Source: Epithemia pelagica
Lineage: Eukaryota; Bacillariophyta; Bacillariophyceae; Surirellales; Surirellaceae
DNA: 64,000 nucleotides
NCBI GenBank assembly: GCA_946965045.2
Contig: OX337233.1
Location: 372,001-436,000, forward strand
Direction: 5' to 3'
Both the position numbers and the translations under genes were made by a program. Under the pieces are notes generated by a model. That model worked only from the letters and a program-made list of their open reading frames with translations. It was not told where the DNA came from and did not search any database. Within the stretch, counting starts at the first letter, position 1. The number at the start of each line of letters is the position of its first letter. Below are positions 50,375 through 60,405 of this stretch, one piece after another.

Positions 50375-52498
50375 ATGATGACCGCAACAGCAACAGCAAA
50401 CTGCGAGCAACCAGTAGCACCAGAACCGGACCCATCCGACACTCTTGAGAATGACAAGGCCGCCGACACTTGTTTGACACGTCCCCATTTGGTCAAGCGC
50501 AAATCGGCACCCGCCGGTTTGCGATGGAATCCACGTGATCTGGACGACGACGAAGACCCGACCGAACTGAATTACGAGGATTATTTGGACGATGATACCA
50601 CAACCAATCATTGGGACGATCCCATTGTCTTGACGCCCATTTTGACCATGCCATTGAGCAGCAGCAACAACAACAAGAACAACCAAAACAACCCTCGCAG
50701 TACTACATACAACCATTCCAAACAAGCCTACAATCCCAATACTCAGTATTCCAATACTCCGTATTCCACCACAAAACCATTGTCGGATCACCAAAAGTCG
50801 TCGACTGGCAAACACAACATGACGGAAGGTTGTGATTCCACGATTACGACGACGGCATCGTCCAGTTCGAACAACTCTACCAATACTACGACCCTTTTGT
50901 CTCCTGCATCCACCAAACCTGCTGCTACTACTGCTACCACTGCTACCTCCCTTGCCACACCCTCCAGTCCTGTGCGAACCTCCCCACCAACAACGACGAC
51001 GAATACCAAGAAAAGCAATTTGGATTATTTGGAGCAAACCATTCAGCAGCAACAAGACACTTGTGCCAGTCTCGAACAAGGCGTGCAAGTGCATTTGGAT
51101 CGGGCCGTGGCCCGCTACCAAGCGCACAATACCGTGGGAGCCTGTTTGGCTTGGAAACGCATGCATCAATTGCAACGCGAACAGGAGCACTTGACCAAGG
51201 CCGTGTCGTATTTGCAACAATTGCTAGTTCAGCAACAAGAACAACAAGAATTGAAACTGCAGCAGCAACAACAGCAAGAACAGCAGCAATTCAAACTGCA
51301 ACACCAACACCCAGAACCATCGCAAGTGTCGGCCCCCAACTCTCCGCTTCGCAAAGTGTCGTCTCGCGGTGGATTATTGTCGAGTCGGGGAACCAAACAG
51401 GGCTGGTCCTCCCGTGGCCGGTTGCGTCGATTCCACCATTCCGACAGTAGTACCAAGGATGCGGGATATCATTCCGATGGCAATGCTCCCACCCATCATC
51501 ATGATGATGATGACGACGAGGACGATTTGGAGGAAGAAGAAGACGAAACCAAAGATCCCAGTCTTGATATGAATCCCTTGCTCTTGTCTCCCGTCAAGGC
51601 TCCTCGAGGGTTGTGGCAAGCTGCTGCCAGTACTAGTCAGAGGCAACAGTCCTCCTCCAAGAGTCACAGCAGTCACTTTGCGTCTCTGCCCTCGTTGGAA
51701 GGATTGTATCAATTGGATGTTCCCTTGGCCAACACCACCACCAAGACAAGAACGACAGCAGCAAGTCCACCCGCATCCCCCGGAACTCACCACCACAAGG
51801 CATCGTCGTCGAAAAAACAAGGACGGCAATTCTTGGGCAAACTCATTGCTCGTCGATCGCAATTGGGGGGATTGGATTTGGCCACCACGCCCGCAACGAC
51901 TCGTACCACACGGCCATGGGACGAATCCACGCAACGACGCCGGCAACGGCGACGTCAACGACGTCGCCAACAACGACACGAACAACGCGAACGACACGAA
52001 CAAGTCGTCCGACAATTGCAGCAAGGGCAACCATTGTTGCCCGCACAAGCTGCCACGGACGAATCATCACTACCTCAGTCTCCCACCACCAAACAACCAC
52101 CAGCAGGACGACGACGCTTGCGAGGGACAGGTGGAGGCAGTAGTCGTCAAGCGCAGAGTCCCGGACCCTCGTCCTCCTTGTCCTTTTTGCGATTGGACGT
52201 GTCCCATCGCAACGATAGTAATAATAATGATGAGATTGGAATTACCGATTCCCAGTCGCCGTCGTCTCTTCAGCAGCAACAAGAACGAGTGTGGTTGCAA
52301 GAACAAATTGACATGATTTTGAATACCCACATTCAAGACGAACCCGACACTCCTCTGGGCTCGAATCACCACAACCACAACAGCAACAACAGCAATAACA
52401 GCAAGTCTCGATCCGTCCCATCCGAGCAAGAGGCCATTCTGCAAGAATTGGCCGCCCTCGTGGCGCAGCAAACCGGAACCACAAGCACAACCACTTAA
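50375..52498 (+). CDS. Low-complexity coiled-coil protein, copy 2
   Basis: 707 aa, paralogue of the gene at 37002-39206, with the same MMTATATANCEQ start, RPHLVKRKSAPAGLRW, ELNYEDYLDD, coiled coil around residues 215-310 (HNTVGACLAWKRMHQLQRE), basic Arg/Gln stretch and C-terminal VWLQEQIDMILN helix. Differences are mainly length changes of Asp, Gln, His and Thr/Ser runs. The conserved parts are nearly unchanged while low-complexity runs vary, so the protein is probably still under selection. Its upstream region was altered by a roughly 200-bp deletion and by the transposon, so its expression may differ from copy 1. Function unknown. Confidence 0.75.
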   Translation: MMTATATANCEQPVAPEPDPSDTLENDKAADTCLTRPHLVKRKSAPAGLRWNPRDLDDDEDPTELNYEDYLDDDTTTNHWDDPIVLTPILTMPLSSSNNNKNNQNNPRSTTYNHSKQAYNPNTQYSNTPYSTTKPLSDHQKSSTGKHNMTEGCDSTITTTASSSSNNSTNTTTLLSPASTKPAATTATTATSLATPSSPVRTSPPTTTTNTKKSNLDYLEQTIQQQQDTCASLEQGVQVHLDRAVARYQAHNTVGACLAWKRMHQLQREQEHLTKAVSYLQQLLVQQQEQQELKLQQQQQQEQQQFKLQHQHPEPSQVSAPNSPLRKVSSRGGLLSSRGTKQGWSSRGRLRRFHHSDSSTKDAGYHSDGNAPTHHHDDDDDEDDLEEEEDETKDPSLDMNPLLLSPVKAPRGLWQAAASTSQRQQSSSKSHSSHFASLPSLEGLYQLDVPLANTTTKTRTTAASPPASPGTHHHKASSSKKQGRQFLGKLIARRSQLGGLDLATTPATTRTTRPWDESTQRRRQRRRQRRRQQRHEQRERHEQVVRQLQQGQPLLPAQAATDESSLPQSPTTKQPPAGRRRLRGTGGGSSRQAQSPGPSSSLSFLRLDVSHRNDSNNNDEIGITDSQSPSSLQQQQERVWLQEQIDMILNTHIQDEPDTPLGSNHHNHNSNNSNNSKSRSVPSEQEAILQELAALVAQQTGTTSTTT

Positions 52499-52716
52499 AC
52501 ACTTACTACCACTGCAATGACGAATGACAGGACCACGACCAACAACAATGATATGCCCTCGATTCCATCAGTGTTACGGACGACAACCCTCATGACCGAC
52601 TTCCCACAATTACTACCTCTAGAATAGACAAGAGATGGACAAGACGTTGGCTGGGGGAAAGTATTGGGGAAGAAAGCACATAGGAACCATAGTATAATCA
52701 ATCTATCTAGACCAAG

Positions 52717-52760
<44 letters not shown>

Positions 52761-53149
52761 AGATAAGATGATACAGACTCGACTTGTTCCTTCCAGAATA
52801 GTGAGAACAAAAGGGCCATAGACCGACCCCCCTGGTTCTACGACACTGCATTCCTTCCAGAAATATCGATATTGCCATGCTACAAATGCTACCACATTGT
52901 TGTGGATCCAACCTCGAGGAGGAATCAAGAGAGATGGACACTAGGAGTAGGTAGAAGAAACAGAGTATTCATTGCGCTATACTCAAGCCGTTTTACAGAC
53001 ACATTTGTCGACCCCCCAAAATACACAAGAGGGTAGACGTGTCGTCGTTTTTCGTTTGGTTGGTGGTGCCACAGACACACACAAAGAAGCATCCTTTGGT
53101 GATGATGGTTGGTTGGTTGTCATCCATCCATCCATCCCTCTCGTACTAC
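52499..53149. other. 3' flank of coiled-coil gene 2
   Basis: Matches 39207-39767 up to 53042. A (CAA)n tract at 52717-52760 is expanded relative to block A. After 53042 the sequence differs and leads into FAS1 remnants. A CCATCCATCCATCC run lies near 53123-53138. Confidence 0.6.
52717..52760. repeat. (AAC)n microsatellite
   Basis: About 44 bases of AAC repeat; the equivalent place in block A (about 39433-39449) has only a few interrupted units. Confidence 0.95.
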
Positions 53150-53215
53150 TCCCTCTAGGGCAACAACACGGTATCCACGACATTAATCCAACCCTGCCAT
53201 GCCGGAAGCTCTGAA
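53150..53215 (-). pseudogene. 3'-end remnant of a FAS-G-like fasciclin gene
   Basis: On the minus strand this reads NVVDTVLLP and a stop, matching the last residues (HVVDTVLLP, stop) and following bases of the gene at 53552-56161. Only the last 15-20 codons are recognisable. Confidence 0.6.
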
Positions 53216-53269
53216 ATGCTCACTCAATATAGATGCCGGCACATTTTCGTGTATTACGCCTGATCCATG

Positions 53270-53523
53270 GGAAGGATTTTCCAGTCTCAAGAATGTTTCG
53301 TAGCTCTGGGCCCCAACAACAGCACCAAGAATGTACAAGGTGCTATGGTCTTTAGCATTGTGCGATAATGTGCGATAAACTAATGTGGAGGTGGTCGTCG
53401 TCTTTTTGTTGATGTCCTGGTTTTTAGTTCCGAATTGGCAACAGAAACTTGTCAATGGCATGAAGAACACTGTCTCCATAGACATTAATATCGGCTTGAA
53501 CTATTTGAACTGGTTCGTCGTTG
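53270..53523 (-). pseudogene. 3'-end remnant of a FAS-A-like fasciclin gene
   Basis: On the minus strand the last codons (ADINVYGDSVLHAIDKF, then a stop at 53424-53426) and about 150 bp of 3' flank match the end of FAS-A (27530-27790), including the AAAAACCAGGAC stretch after the stop. The rest of the gene is absent. Confidence 0.7.
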
Positions 53524-53551
53524 GTTGTCATTTATCCATCGATCCATACCT

Positions 53552-56161
53552 CTAGGGCAACAACACCGTATCCACGACATGCATCCAACTGTTCCACGCC
53601 GGTAGATCGTCTCGTGTCACTTGAGCGGCGGCTCCAACTGCTTCATTACCAGGGCCAGCCACAAATAGATCTGTTCCAGTCAAGGTCGCCGAGAGAGGCA
53701 CACCGGAAGCGGCTGGGACACTGGTCGTACCGCCTTCGATGGCCGCCACAATCTGGCTGCTGGTGAGGGCGGTACCGTTAATGACATGGGTCAACAAAAT
53801 TTCCGTCAAGGTGACCTTGTCATTGAGAATGGCAACAAGGCCCTCCACGGTCGCAAAGGCCTCATTGGTGGGAACAAAGACGGTAAACATCTCTGCCTGC
53901 GAGTTTAAGAGACTGGTCAAATCGGCCGCTTCGACGGCCGCGACAAAGGTACTAAAGTCTCGGACGACGGCCGTGGCAGCGACGGGCAAAAGTGGAAGAA
54001 TTACCCTGTCAATGGCGTGAACAATACCGTTGGATGCGACAATGTCAAAGGGTTCAATAATGGTGGGAAGATTGTCGCGAGGATTGTTAAAGGTAATGAG
54101 GTCAATGCTGCCGTCATCTTGCTTTAGGGGACGAATACTGTTGGCAAAGGATCGCAAGACGGCCGCTGGCGTTTCCGAAACCATTTCGGTCGTGTTGGTT
54201 TCGTTGATAAAGGCATGACCTTGCACCACCATAAATAAAATATCAGGATTGTCGGTCAAATAGTCGAGAAAGCTACCAAGTTGGGCAAACGCAGCGTTGG
54301 TGGGGGCAAAGGCGGTCAACACCTCGTCCGTCGGCTCATCAATGGACGTAATTAGTCTGGTTCCCTGCAGGGCTCCCAAAAGGGTCGAAAACTCATCGCC
54401 CAAGTTTTCTACCACTTGGGCAATCGTAGGTGGCAACAGGACAGTATCAATGACATGAATGACGCTGTTAAAGGCCGGAATATCCACTTCCACCACCTGT
54501 GCTCCCAGTCCTTGGTTGCCACCGGCAGCGACAAAGAGCATGTCTCCGTCCAAGACAGCTTCCAAGGTAACTCCCGACTCGGAAACCAGAGTGCTTTGTC
54601 CGGCTTCTACCGCCCCCAATATCGCAGTACTGGTCAATCCCAAGTCCGGAATGACATGAGTCTCCAAGATGCGAGTCAACAATCTCGGGTCGGACAGGAC
54701 GGCATTCAAGGTTGCATCGCCAAGCGCCAAAAAAGCACCATCCGTGCGCAAAAATACGGTCGAGAGGGACGCAATCGAGTTGAATTGCTCCGTCAAGCCC
54801 GCAGCTTCCACGGCAGCCGTAAAGAGTGTAAATCCCTTGAGGGCGGCAGTCGCACCGGCGGAAATGGAACCAAGAAGAAGCTGGTCAATGATATGAACAA
54901 TACCATTCGAGGCTTCAATGTCCACTGGACCAACCATGGGAAGGTTATCCGGGTCCGTGTTGGTGGCTTGAAGAAAGACTTGTCCATTCACAACAATGGG
55001 CTGGATTTTTTCACCCAGCGCCGAGAAAATAGCTTCCGGTGGATCTTGAGCGACGAGTTGTTCCGCGGTGATTACTCCCGGTACGGCATGATCGTGCAGA
55101 ATGAGAGCCACCACATCCAGATTGTTGCCCAAGTAATCCAAAAAGTACGGATCGAGTGCTTCGAAGGCTTCGTTACTGGGTGCAAAAACTGTGAAGGGTC
55201 CATCGGTGGGATCATCAATCTCCTGACTTACTCCCGTGAGTTCCAAGAACGATGCCACTTCCGAAAATCCAAGGTTTTCTCCAAGGTTAAGGATAATCTC
55301 CAAAATTGTGGGGCCCAAAACGGGCAGAATCACCTGGTCGACCACATGGACAACTCCATTGCACGCCTAAATATCGGCTTCAATCACTTGAGGGAGATCA
55401 TCCACATTATTGGCGTCGCCTTGAATAAAGATATCATGGCCCTTGATCACAACATCAAACGTATTGTCTTCAAGGGCGGTAGGGACGGTAATGGGAGAAG
55501 CACCCACTCCGAACAAATCACTGGACGTGACCTTGCATTCCACTGCATGATACAACAAAACGAGCAACAACGTGTCCTCGGTCACTGTACCTTCTTGGAT
55601 GTCGGCAAAGGCATCGTTGGTAGGAGCGAAAATGGTAAGCTCGGCTTCGGGATCATTCACCGCTTCCCACAGACCAGCCAGCTTGAGTGCCTCCACCAGG
55701 GTGGTAAAGTCCTCCGAACTCTCGGCCAATTCACCAATCGTGAGGCACTTGGGGTGCTTTTTCTGCTTTTTGCCTTTTTTGCCATCGTCGTCATCCTTGC
55801 TCTTGTCCTTCTTGCCCTTCTTGTAATAGTCGCCCTTGCCTTTTCCTTTTCCCTTGCTGTAATACGAATCATCTTTCTTGCCCTTACCGCTATCATCAAC
55901 TTTCTTGGCGCGAAGCTCACGATGACGACGATAGTAATCGTCCTCCTGTTCGTCTGGACACGTCAATATCGCAGCAGCGGAGGTTCGCCTTGGAAACGGA
56001 TCCTTCTGGAGTGGTTGGCCTTGTTGTTGTGCAGACAGTGCATGCTTGATTCGAATAGTCGTTTCTTGTGCCAAAGTGTTCCCCTGGCAGCCACTCGACC
56101 AGGGCAGCAGGACAGCCGACCAGAGTGTGGTGGTGGTCCACATTCCAAACGTCAATTTCAT
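53552..56161 (-). pseudogene. Five-domain fasciclin gene (FAS-G) with an in-frame TAG
   Basis: The start at 56161 gives a signal peptide (MKLTFGMWTTTTLW, then SAVLLPWSSG). A Tyr/His/Arg-rich segment and the KGK/KDDDD linker follow, then FAS1 domain 1 (CLTIGELAESSEDF). At codon 265 (55367-55369) TAG replaces the GAG of EADIEACNGVVHVVD in FAS-A. The same frame then runs about 600 codons without another stop through four more FAS1 domains (TVFAPSNEAF, a degenerate TVFLRTDGAF, TAFAPTNAAF, TVFVPTNEAF), ending VVDTVLLP. Without the stop it would be the largest FAS1 protein here. A recent nonsense mutation is most likely; readthrough or error cannot be excluded. The 264-codon upstream part alone would be an incomplete domain. 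Confidence 0.85.
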
Positions 56162-57015
56162 TGTGATAACCCTCTTTCAAACTCCACGAAAAGATCCGAG
56201 CCTTATTATTTGTAGAATATTGTGTTCTCGGATATTGTGTCTTGACCACAGACTGTCTGGATTGAGGATTTGTCCCTCCTACCTAGAACTAGAGGGCGAC
56301 CATCCGAGTCTAAAACGATGGTCGCCACCAAACTCTCTCTGTTTCTCTCAACTTGGCGGAATAGAATCAAAGACAGACAGTGTATACATATTCTATCATG
56401 GAAGGTCGTACATGCAACGAAGCAGTATGTACGTCCTTCAAATAATGACATGGTTCGTTCCGAGAATTTTAGGTCGATGTATATTGTATTTGGAGTGGTG
56501 CTCGGTCCAGGAGTTGGTGATTCTAGGTAGAAACAAACGAGCTAGATAGACCAAGAAGGAATCTTGGACGAACCACCACTACCTGCTCCTACCAGTATGT
56601 AACAGTAACACCGAACCAATGCTTTTCAATTCCCCACAACTACACTTGGGCGGCAGTCCTTTTTCCCGGACGCCACACACAAGTCCTTCCAGAACAACCA
56701 CTGTCGTAGAGGCCTTGTGTTGGGATTTGGTCCGGCCGTCTCCTGGACATTTCTGTCGTAGTGGGCGTGGCAAAGCCACTACACTACCCGACAGGCATTG
56801 GTGTGGCGCCTTTCTCCCAAAGAGTCGATTTTGTGTAGTGGGTCAAACTATTTTTCATATACCAGGTAGGCGGGAACGGTAGCGTGTACCAATGACCAAT
56901 GGAATCGACGTTTCCCTCTCTCTGGTTCTCGTTTACCCGGCCGGTCGGTCCACTCCAGAGTCGCTGCGTTGCCTCTGGGCCACTACTCTGTCGATGTACG
57001 ACTGATCATCAAGAC
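56162..57015. other. Intergenic, 5' flank of FAS-G; no gene seen
   Basis: Short open frames on both strands without ATG-supported starts or recognisable content. Confidence 0.5.
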
Positions 57016-59025
57016 TCAAGAGCTCCCATGCTGGTCACCATCACCAGCAGCAGCACGGTGCGAGCCCGACAAGGAGGAGGAGGACCACCATGTCGAGTCG
57101 GTGCCATAGTACCACGTCTGGAGCTGCAAGGGCCAACAGGGTCCTTGTGGGTCGTCGTGTGTTCGTAATGGTTGCCGTCTCTTTCTCCACGCACGGGAGG
57201 GGTCGACTGTCACGTGGGGATTGTCGCGAACATCGACGCGATAGTGGTGCTGTTGTGGATGTTTGTAACGACACTGATGACGACGCCGCAACAACCACCA
57301 TTCCGTTTCGGACTGATGCAAGGCGGGAATGACAGCCTCCATGACCAAGGCATTGGTCAAGCCGGTATTCCGCAGCGACAAGCACACGACGGGATCCACC
57401 ATAATATTCTCCTTCGTACTGCTACTGCTGATGCGGCTGTTTGTTGGCAAGGCCGCTGCCATCCAGGCTTGAATCAATGCCCGTGCCTGTGACACGGAAC
57501 ACTGGTGAAACAAGTGTGGCAGGTGTTCCACGTGCAATTGAAATGCCGGAACAGTACCATCATCCTTCTCTTGTTTTGCTTGTGCTTGTTGCTGTAAAAA
57601 CAAGGTCAAGGCCGGTACCAACAAGCCACTGTGCGGATTGATGTTCTGGAACGAGGAGGATGTGGATGTAGACGATATGGCACTCGACAACGACGACGAC
57701 GACGACAAGTGGAGCGATTGCAACTGGGGACACTCGAGCAAGGCTTGCAACAAGAGTGTGGTTTGCAAGGTATCCAAGGGACAGGCTTCGACTCGCATGT
57801 GTTGCAAGGCGGGAGTTGTGGCTGCTCTTGGATCATGTGCCTCTTGTTCTTGCTGCTCTTGTTCTCGTATTAGGCCTTGACCAAAGTCTTGCAAGACCTG
57901 CCACTCGTCCCACCATTGGCAGTGACGCCATTCCAAGTGCGTCAAATGGGGACACTGAGATACCAGTTGGGCCAGGGCGGTTCCGACTGACACTCTGTGT
58001 CCATGGTCGTCATTGTGGTGGTTGTTTCCCCGAGGATTCAACAACGATTTTTGGATCGTGGTGGTCCCCGATTCCTTCTTCTGGTCGTCCTCTAGTGATT
58101 TCCCTGGCCCACCGCGAGGCACTGGTGTTGCATTTGCAGTACCACTACTCGAAAAGGATACCGAGTCCAAGACGAGACGTTCCAAGGCCGATCCATGTCG
58201 GGCCAAACTCGTCAAGAAACGACTGAGAGTGTCACTCGTGAGGGGAACTTCCCCATCGTACCATTCGACTGTCGTAATGGTCTGACCGTGTCGCTTCCAC
58301 CACTCGTTCCACCAGGATTGTTGTTCTTGTCGACTTGCCAACGTCAGGGTACAATCGACAAAGCGAATCGTAGTCAACCGAGACGACTGGGGCTTGGTGG
58401 TTGCCGGATCCTCCTTCTCCTCATTTTTACAACCTTGCAGGGGAGCATAGTCCTGGAGCAAATAGTCCATCAAGGCGGGCGAGACAAAGAGTTTCGAAAT
58501 GGTCAAACTGGCATTTCCTGTATCGTCTTCTTGCGTATAGTCCAAATGGGCCTTCCAGTACCGCTGTTGACGTTCTTGTTCTTGTTGTTGGCGTTGTTGC
58601 TGTTGCACATCAGATTGTTGTCGTCGGGACGAGACGCACCAGAACCGACGACGACGATTGCAAGCTCCCCTTCTAGTAGCATTGTTGTTTGGTCTTGTTC
58701 TTCTTGTTGTGGGTTGTGTCGGTGGTTCTTGGGCTGCTGCAGTGGTACGACGACGCAAGGTTTGCATCCATTCCATGACGGATGACGAGGCCTTGGAAGA
58801 AGAAGACAATGAGGATCGATTGGAATGGGTGTTATTATTGTTGTTGTGCCGGATGTGTGGTGGTGGTTCTTGGCGCCGTGTGTTTTGGTTGTTTTGGTGG
58901 GCGGGATGGGTTTGACCAAGTCTGCCATTCCACCAACGACAACGACCAGGACGCACGGGTTCTGTGGTTGTGGTAGTGGAGGACGACGACGACGACGACA
59001 TGGCAGAGGAGGAATCCAGAATCAT
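57016..59025 (-). CDS. LRR-like (RNI-type) protein with low-complexity N-terminus
   Basis: 669 aa from the first in-frame ATG (MILDSSSAM); an ATG eight codons later is also possible. The N-terminal 160 residues are Ser/Thr/Asn/Arg-rich. After SLTISKLFVSP come irregular leucine-rich repeats: LTTIRFVDCTLTL, ALERLVLDSVSF, CPHLTHLEWRHCQW, ALQHMRVEACPL, CPQLQSLHLSSS and VVCLSLRNTGLTN. Their length and spacing fit ribonuclease-inhibitor-like repeats, common in large diatom families of unknown function. A Lys/Glu/Gln insert separates two repeats. No kinase, F-box or membrane segment is seen, so it is probably an intracellular interaction protein. Confidence 0.7.
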   Translation of the reverse strand: MILDSSSAMSSSSSSSTTTTTEPVRPGRCRWWNGRLGQTHPAHQNNQNTRRQEPPPHIRHNNNNNTHSNRSSLSSSSKASSSVMEWMQTLRRRTTAAAQEPPTQPTTRRTRPNNNATRRGACNRRRRFWCVSSRRQQSDVQQQQRQQQEQERQQRYWKAHLDYTQEDDTGNASLTISKLFVSPALMDYLLQDYAPLQGCKNEEKEDPATTKPQSSRLTTIRFVDCTLTLASRQEQQSWWNEWWKRHGQTITTVEWYDGEVPLTSDTLSRFLTSLARHGSALERLVLDSVSFSSSGTANATPVPRGGPGKSLEDDQKKESGTTTIQKSLLNPRGNNHHNDDHGHRVSVGTALAQLVSQCPHLTHLEWRHCQWWDEWQVLQDFGQGLIREQEQQEQEAHDPRAATTPALQHMRVEACPLDTLQTTLLLQALLECPQLQSLHLSSSSSLSSAISSTSTSSSFQNINPHSGLLVPALTLFLQQQAQAKQEKDDGTVPAFQLHVEHLPHLFHQCSVSQARALIQAWMAAALPTNSRISSSSTKENIMVDPVVCLSLRNTGLTNALVMEAVIPALHQSETEWWLLRRRHQCRYKHPQQHHYRVDVRDNPHVTVDPSRAWRKRRQPLRTHDDPQGPCWPLQLQTWYYGTDSTWWSSSSLSGSHRAAAGDGDQHGSS

Positions 59026-59802
59026 GATCGAACCAACAAAGACGAACACGACGAATCCTTCTCTCTCGGTCGGTGGTTTCCGGTCCCACACAACCACACA
59101 AAATTGAACAAGAATAATTGTCCAGGACCACACAAAGAGAGCAGGAACGAGAGAGAGAGCCGCGTGAGGAGAGAATGAACCAAAGCAAGATACTCTTTTC
59201 TTTTTTGGATCTCTTTGAAGATCGGCACTTGCCGCACTGCGCACTGCGCACACCAAATTTTGTTTCGAAAATTGGATTCTGTGGAACCGTAGAGTCACAC
59301 AGAAACTTGCGTGTCGTCCCGCGCTACTCTGCAACACATACAAGCTCGGGCCGAGCAACGGTGTCCCGTCCCACCAACGTCCATGTATTTGAGACGTGCC
59401 TGTTTTACCGAGTCGTAAGTATCCAAGTCACGCCCTTGAGACGGACGTACGGACAGCCTAAGGGGACTGATATGCGACCACTTACCAAAATGTAAATGTC
59501 CGTTGGGCTTCCGGTCATGCAGGATTCCCAAATGACCCTTTTATTTCTTGGAAACTGGCAAGGAAAAATGACCGCATCCTTCTCCACGAACGTCAACCAC
59601 CATAACAAGCAAGAAGCAACAAGGCTTTGTCCCAACCCAAGACGATACGTTCCTTCGTCCCAGCCATTCTTCCAGGTCGCGCAACTGGATTGGGGATTTG
59701 TCTCTTCAGGTGGCATTCTGTTGTTCCCACACTTTTGGACTCTTTGTTTCGTTCCTTGCACTCCTTGTATCATCCTCATTTGTTGTCGTTGTTTCAATCA
59801 TC
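59026..59802. other. Divergent promoter region
   Basis: It separates the start of the LRR-like gene (minus) and the cupredoxin-like gene (plus). No ORF of note: the frame of the LRR-like gene is open upstream to 59358 but without an ATG. Confidence 0.5.
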
Positions 59803-60405
59803 ATGTGGAGCCGTCTTTCGGTAGTCGTCCTGTTCCTGTTGGTCGTGACCATGGTATCGTCGTCCGACAATGTCTTGGTAAACAAGCAAACGTGGCAAAT
59901 TCCGCAACCCGGAGCCGAAATGCCTTCCTACACGGTCCAAGTCGGCGATACCATTACCATTGATTGGCAAGGTACGTTGTAGTTTGTTTGTTATGGTGGT
60001 TGTCGTGGTTATTGTTTTTAGAACAAGACTCTGACGCTGTTTCCGTTCCGTTCCTCTTGGTTGGATTAACTGTTTTGTATAGGCACCAAAAATGTGTACA
60101 TTCAAGTGGACGATACCTGCAACAAGCAAGATCATCGCTTGGTCGGAATCATTCCACCCGTAACCTATGAATTTCAAGAATCCGACATTGGCATGCTCTA
60201 CTTTGTGTCCGAGGTTTCGGGACACTGTCAACAAGGCTTGCAAATGGCTGTCACGGTCCAACCCTGTACCGGCACGGATTGTCCGACCCCGCCGCCCACA
60301 CCGTCGCCCACAAACCAAAGCAGTGCGACGGCCGCCATGACTGGCCGTTGGAGTGTGGCCGTCACGGCGGTTGTGGGGGCCTTGTCGTGGTGGTGGTTGG
60401 CCTAA
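59803..60405 (+). CDS. Cupredoxin-fold (phytocyanin/ENOD-like) GPI-type surface protein, two exons
   Basis: Spliced product of 163 aa: exon 1 59803-59971, exon 2 60083-60405. Signal peptide about 1-20 (MWSRLSVVVLFLLVV). The domain has VGDTITIDW, VDDTCNKQDH and YFVSEVSGHC, then LQMAVTV, the layout of a phytocyanin. The usual first copper His (HNV) is replaced in TKNV, and the copper Cys of F-x-C is Ser (FVSEV); the Cys pair (Cys69 and Cys105) and the His of GHC remain. It therefore probably does not bind copper in the normal way, like plant early nodulin-like proteins. A Pro/Thr-rich linker and hydrophobic end (VVGALSWWWLA) suggest a GPI anchor. Confidence 0.75.
59972..60082 (+). other. Intron of the cupredoxin-like gene
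   Basis: 111 nt, phase 1. Donor GTACGT at 59972-59977; acceptor TTGTATAG ending at 60082. Removal joins IDWQ-G-TKNVYI in frame. Confidence 0.85.

Larger units (their letters stand above)
43400..53042 (+). repeat. Segmental duplication block B
   Basis: Second copy of block A (34156-39767), with the mariner-like element at 45690-49976 inserted and about 200 bp missing at 45650. Excluding the insertion it is about 5.35 kb long. Confidence 0.9.

Noticed and set aside
54416-56215. 599-codon open frame on the plus strand opposite FAS-G, and a 586-codon one opposite FAS-F (43097-44857)
   Set aside because: Both are antisense to clear FAS1 domains with signal peptides. Long antisense frames arise from the codon bias of these genes, the products resemble no family, and neither has a supported ATG.
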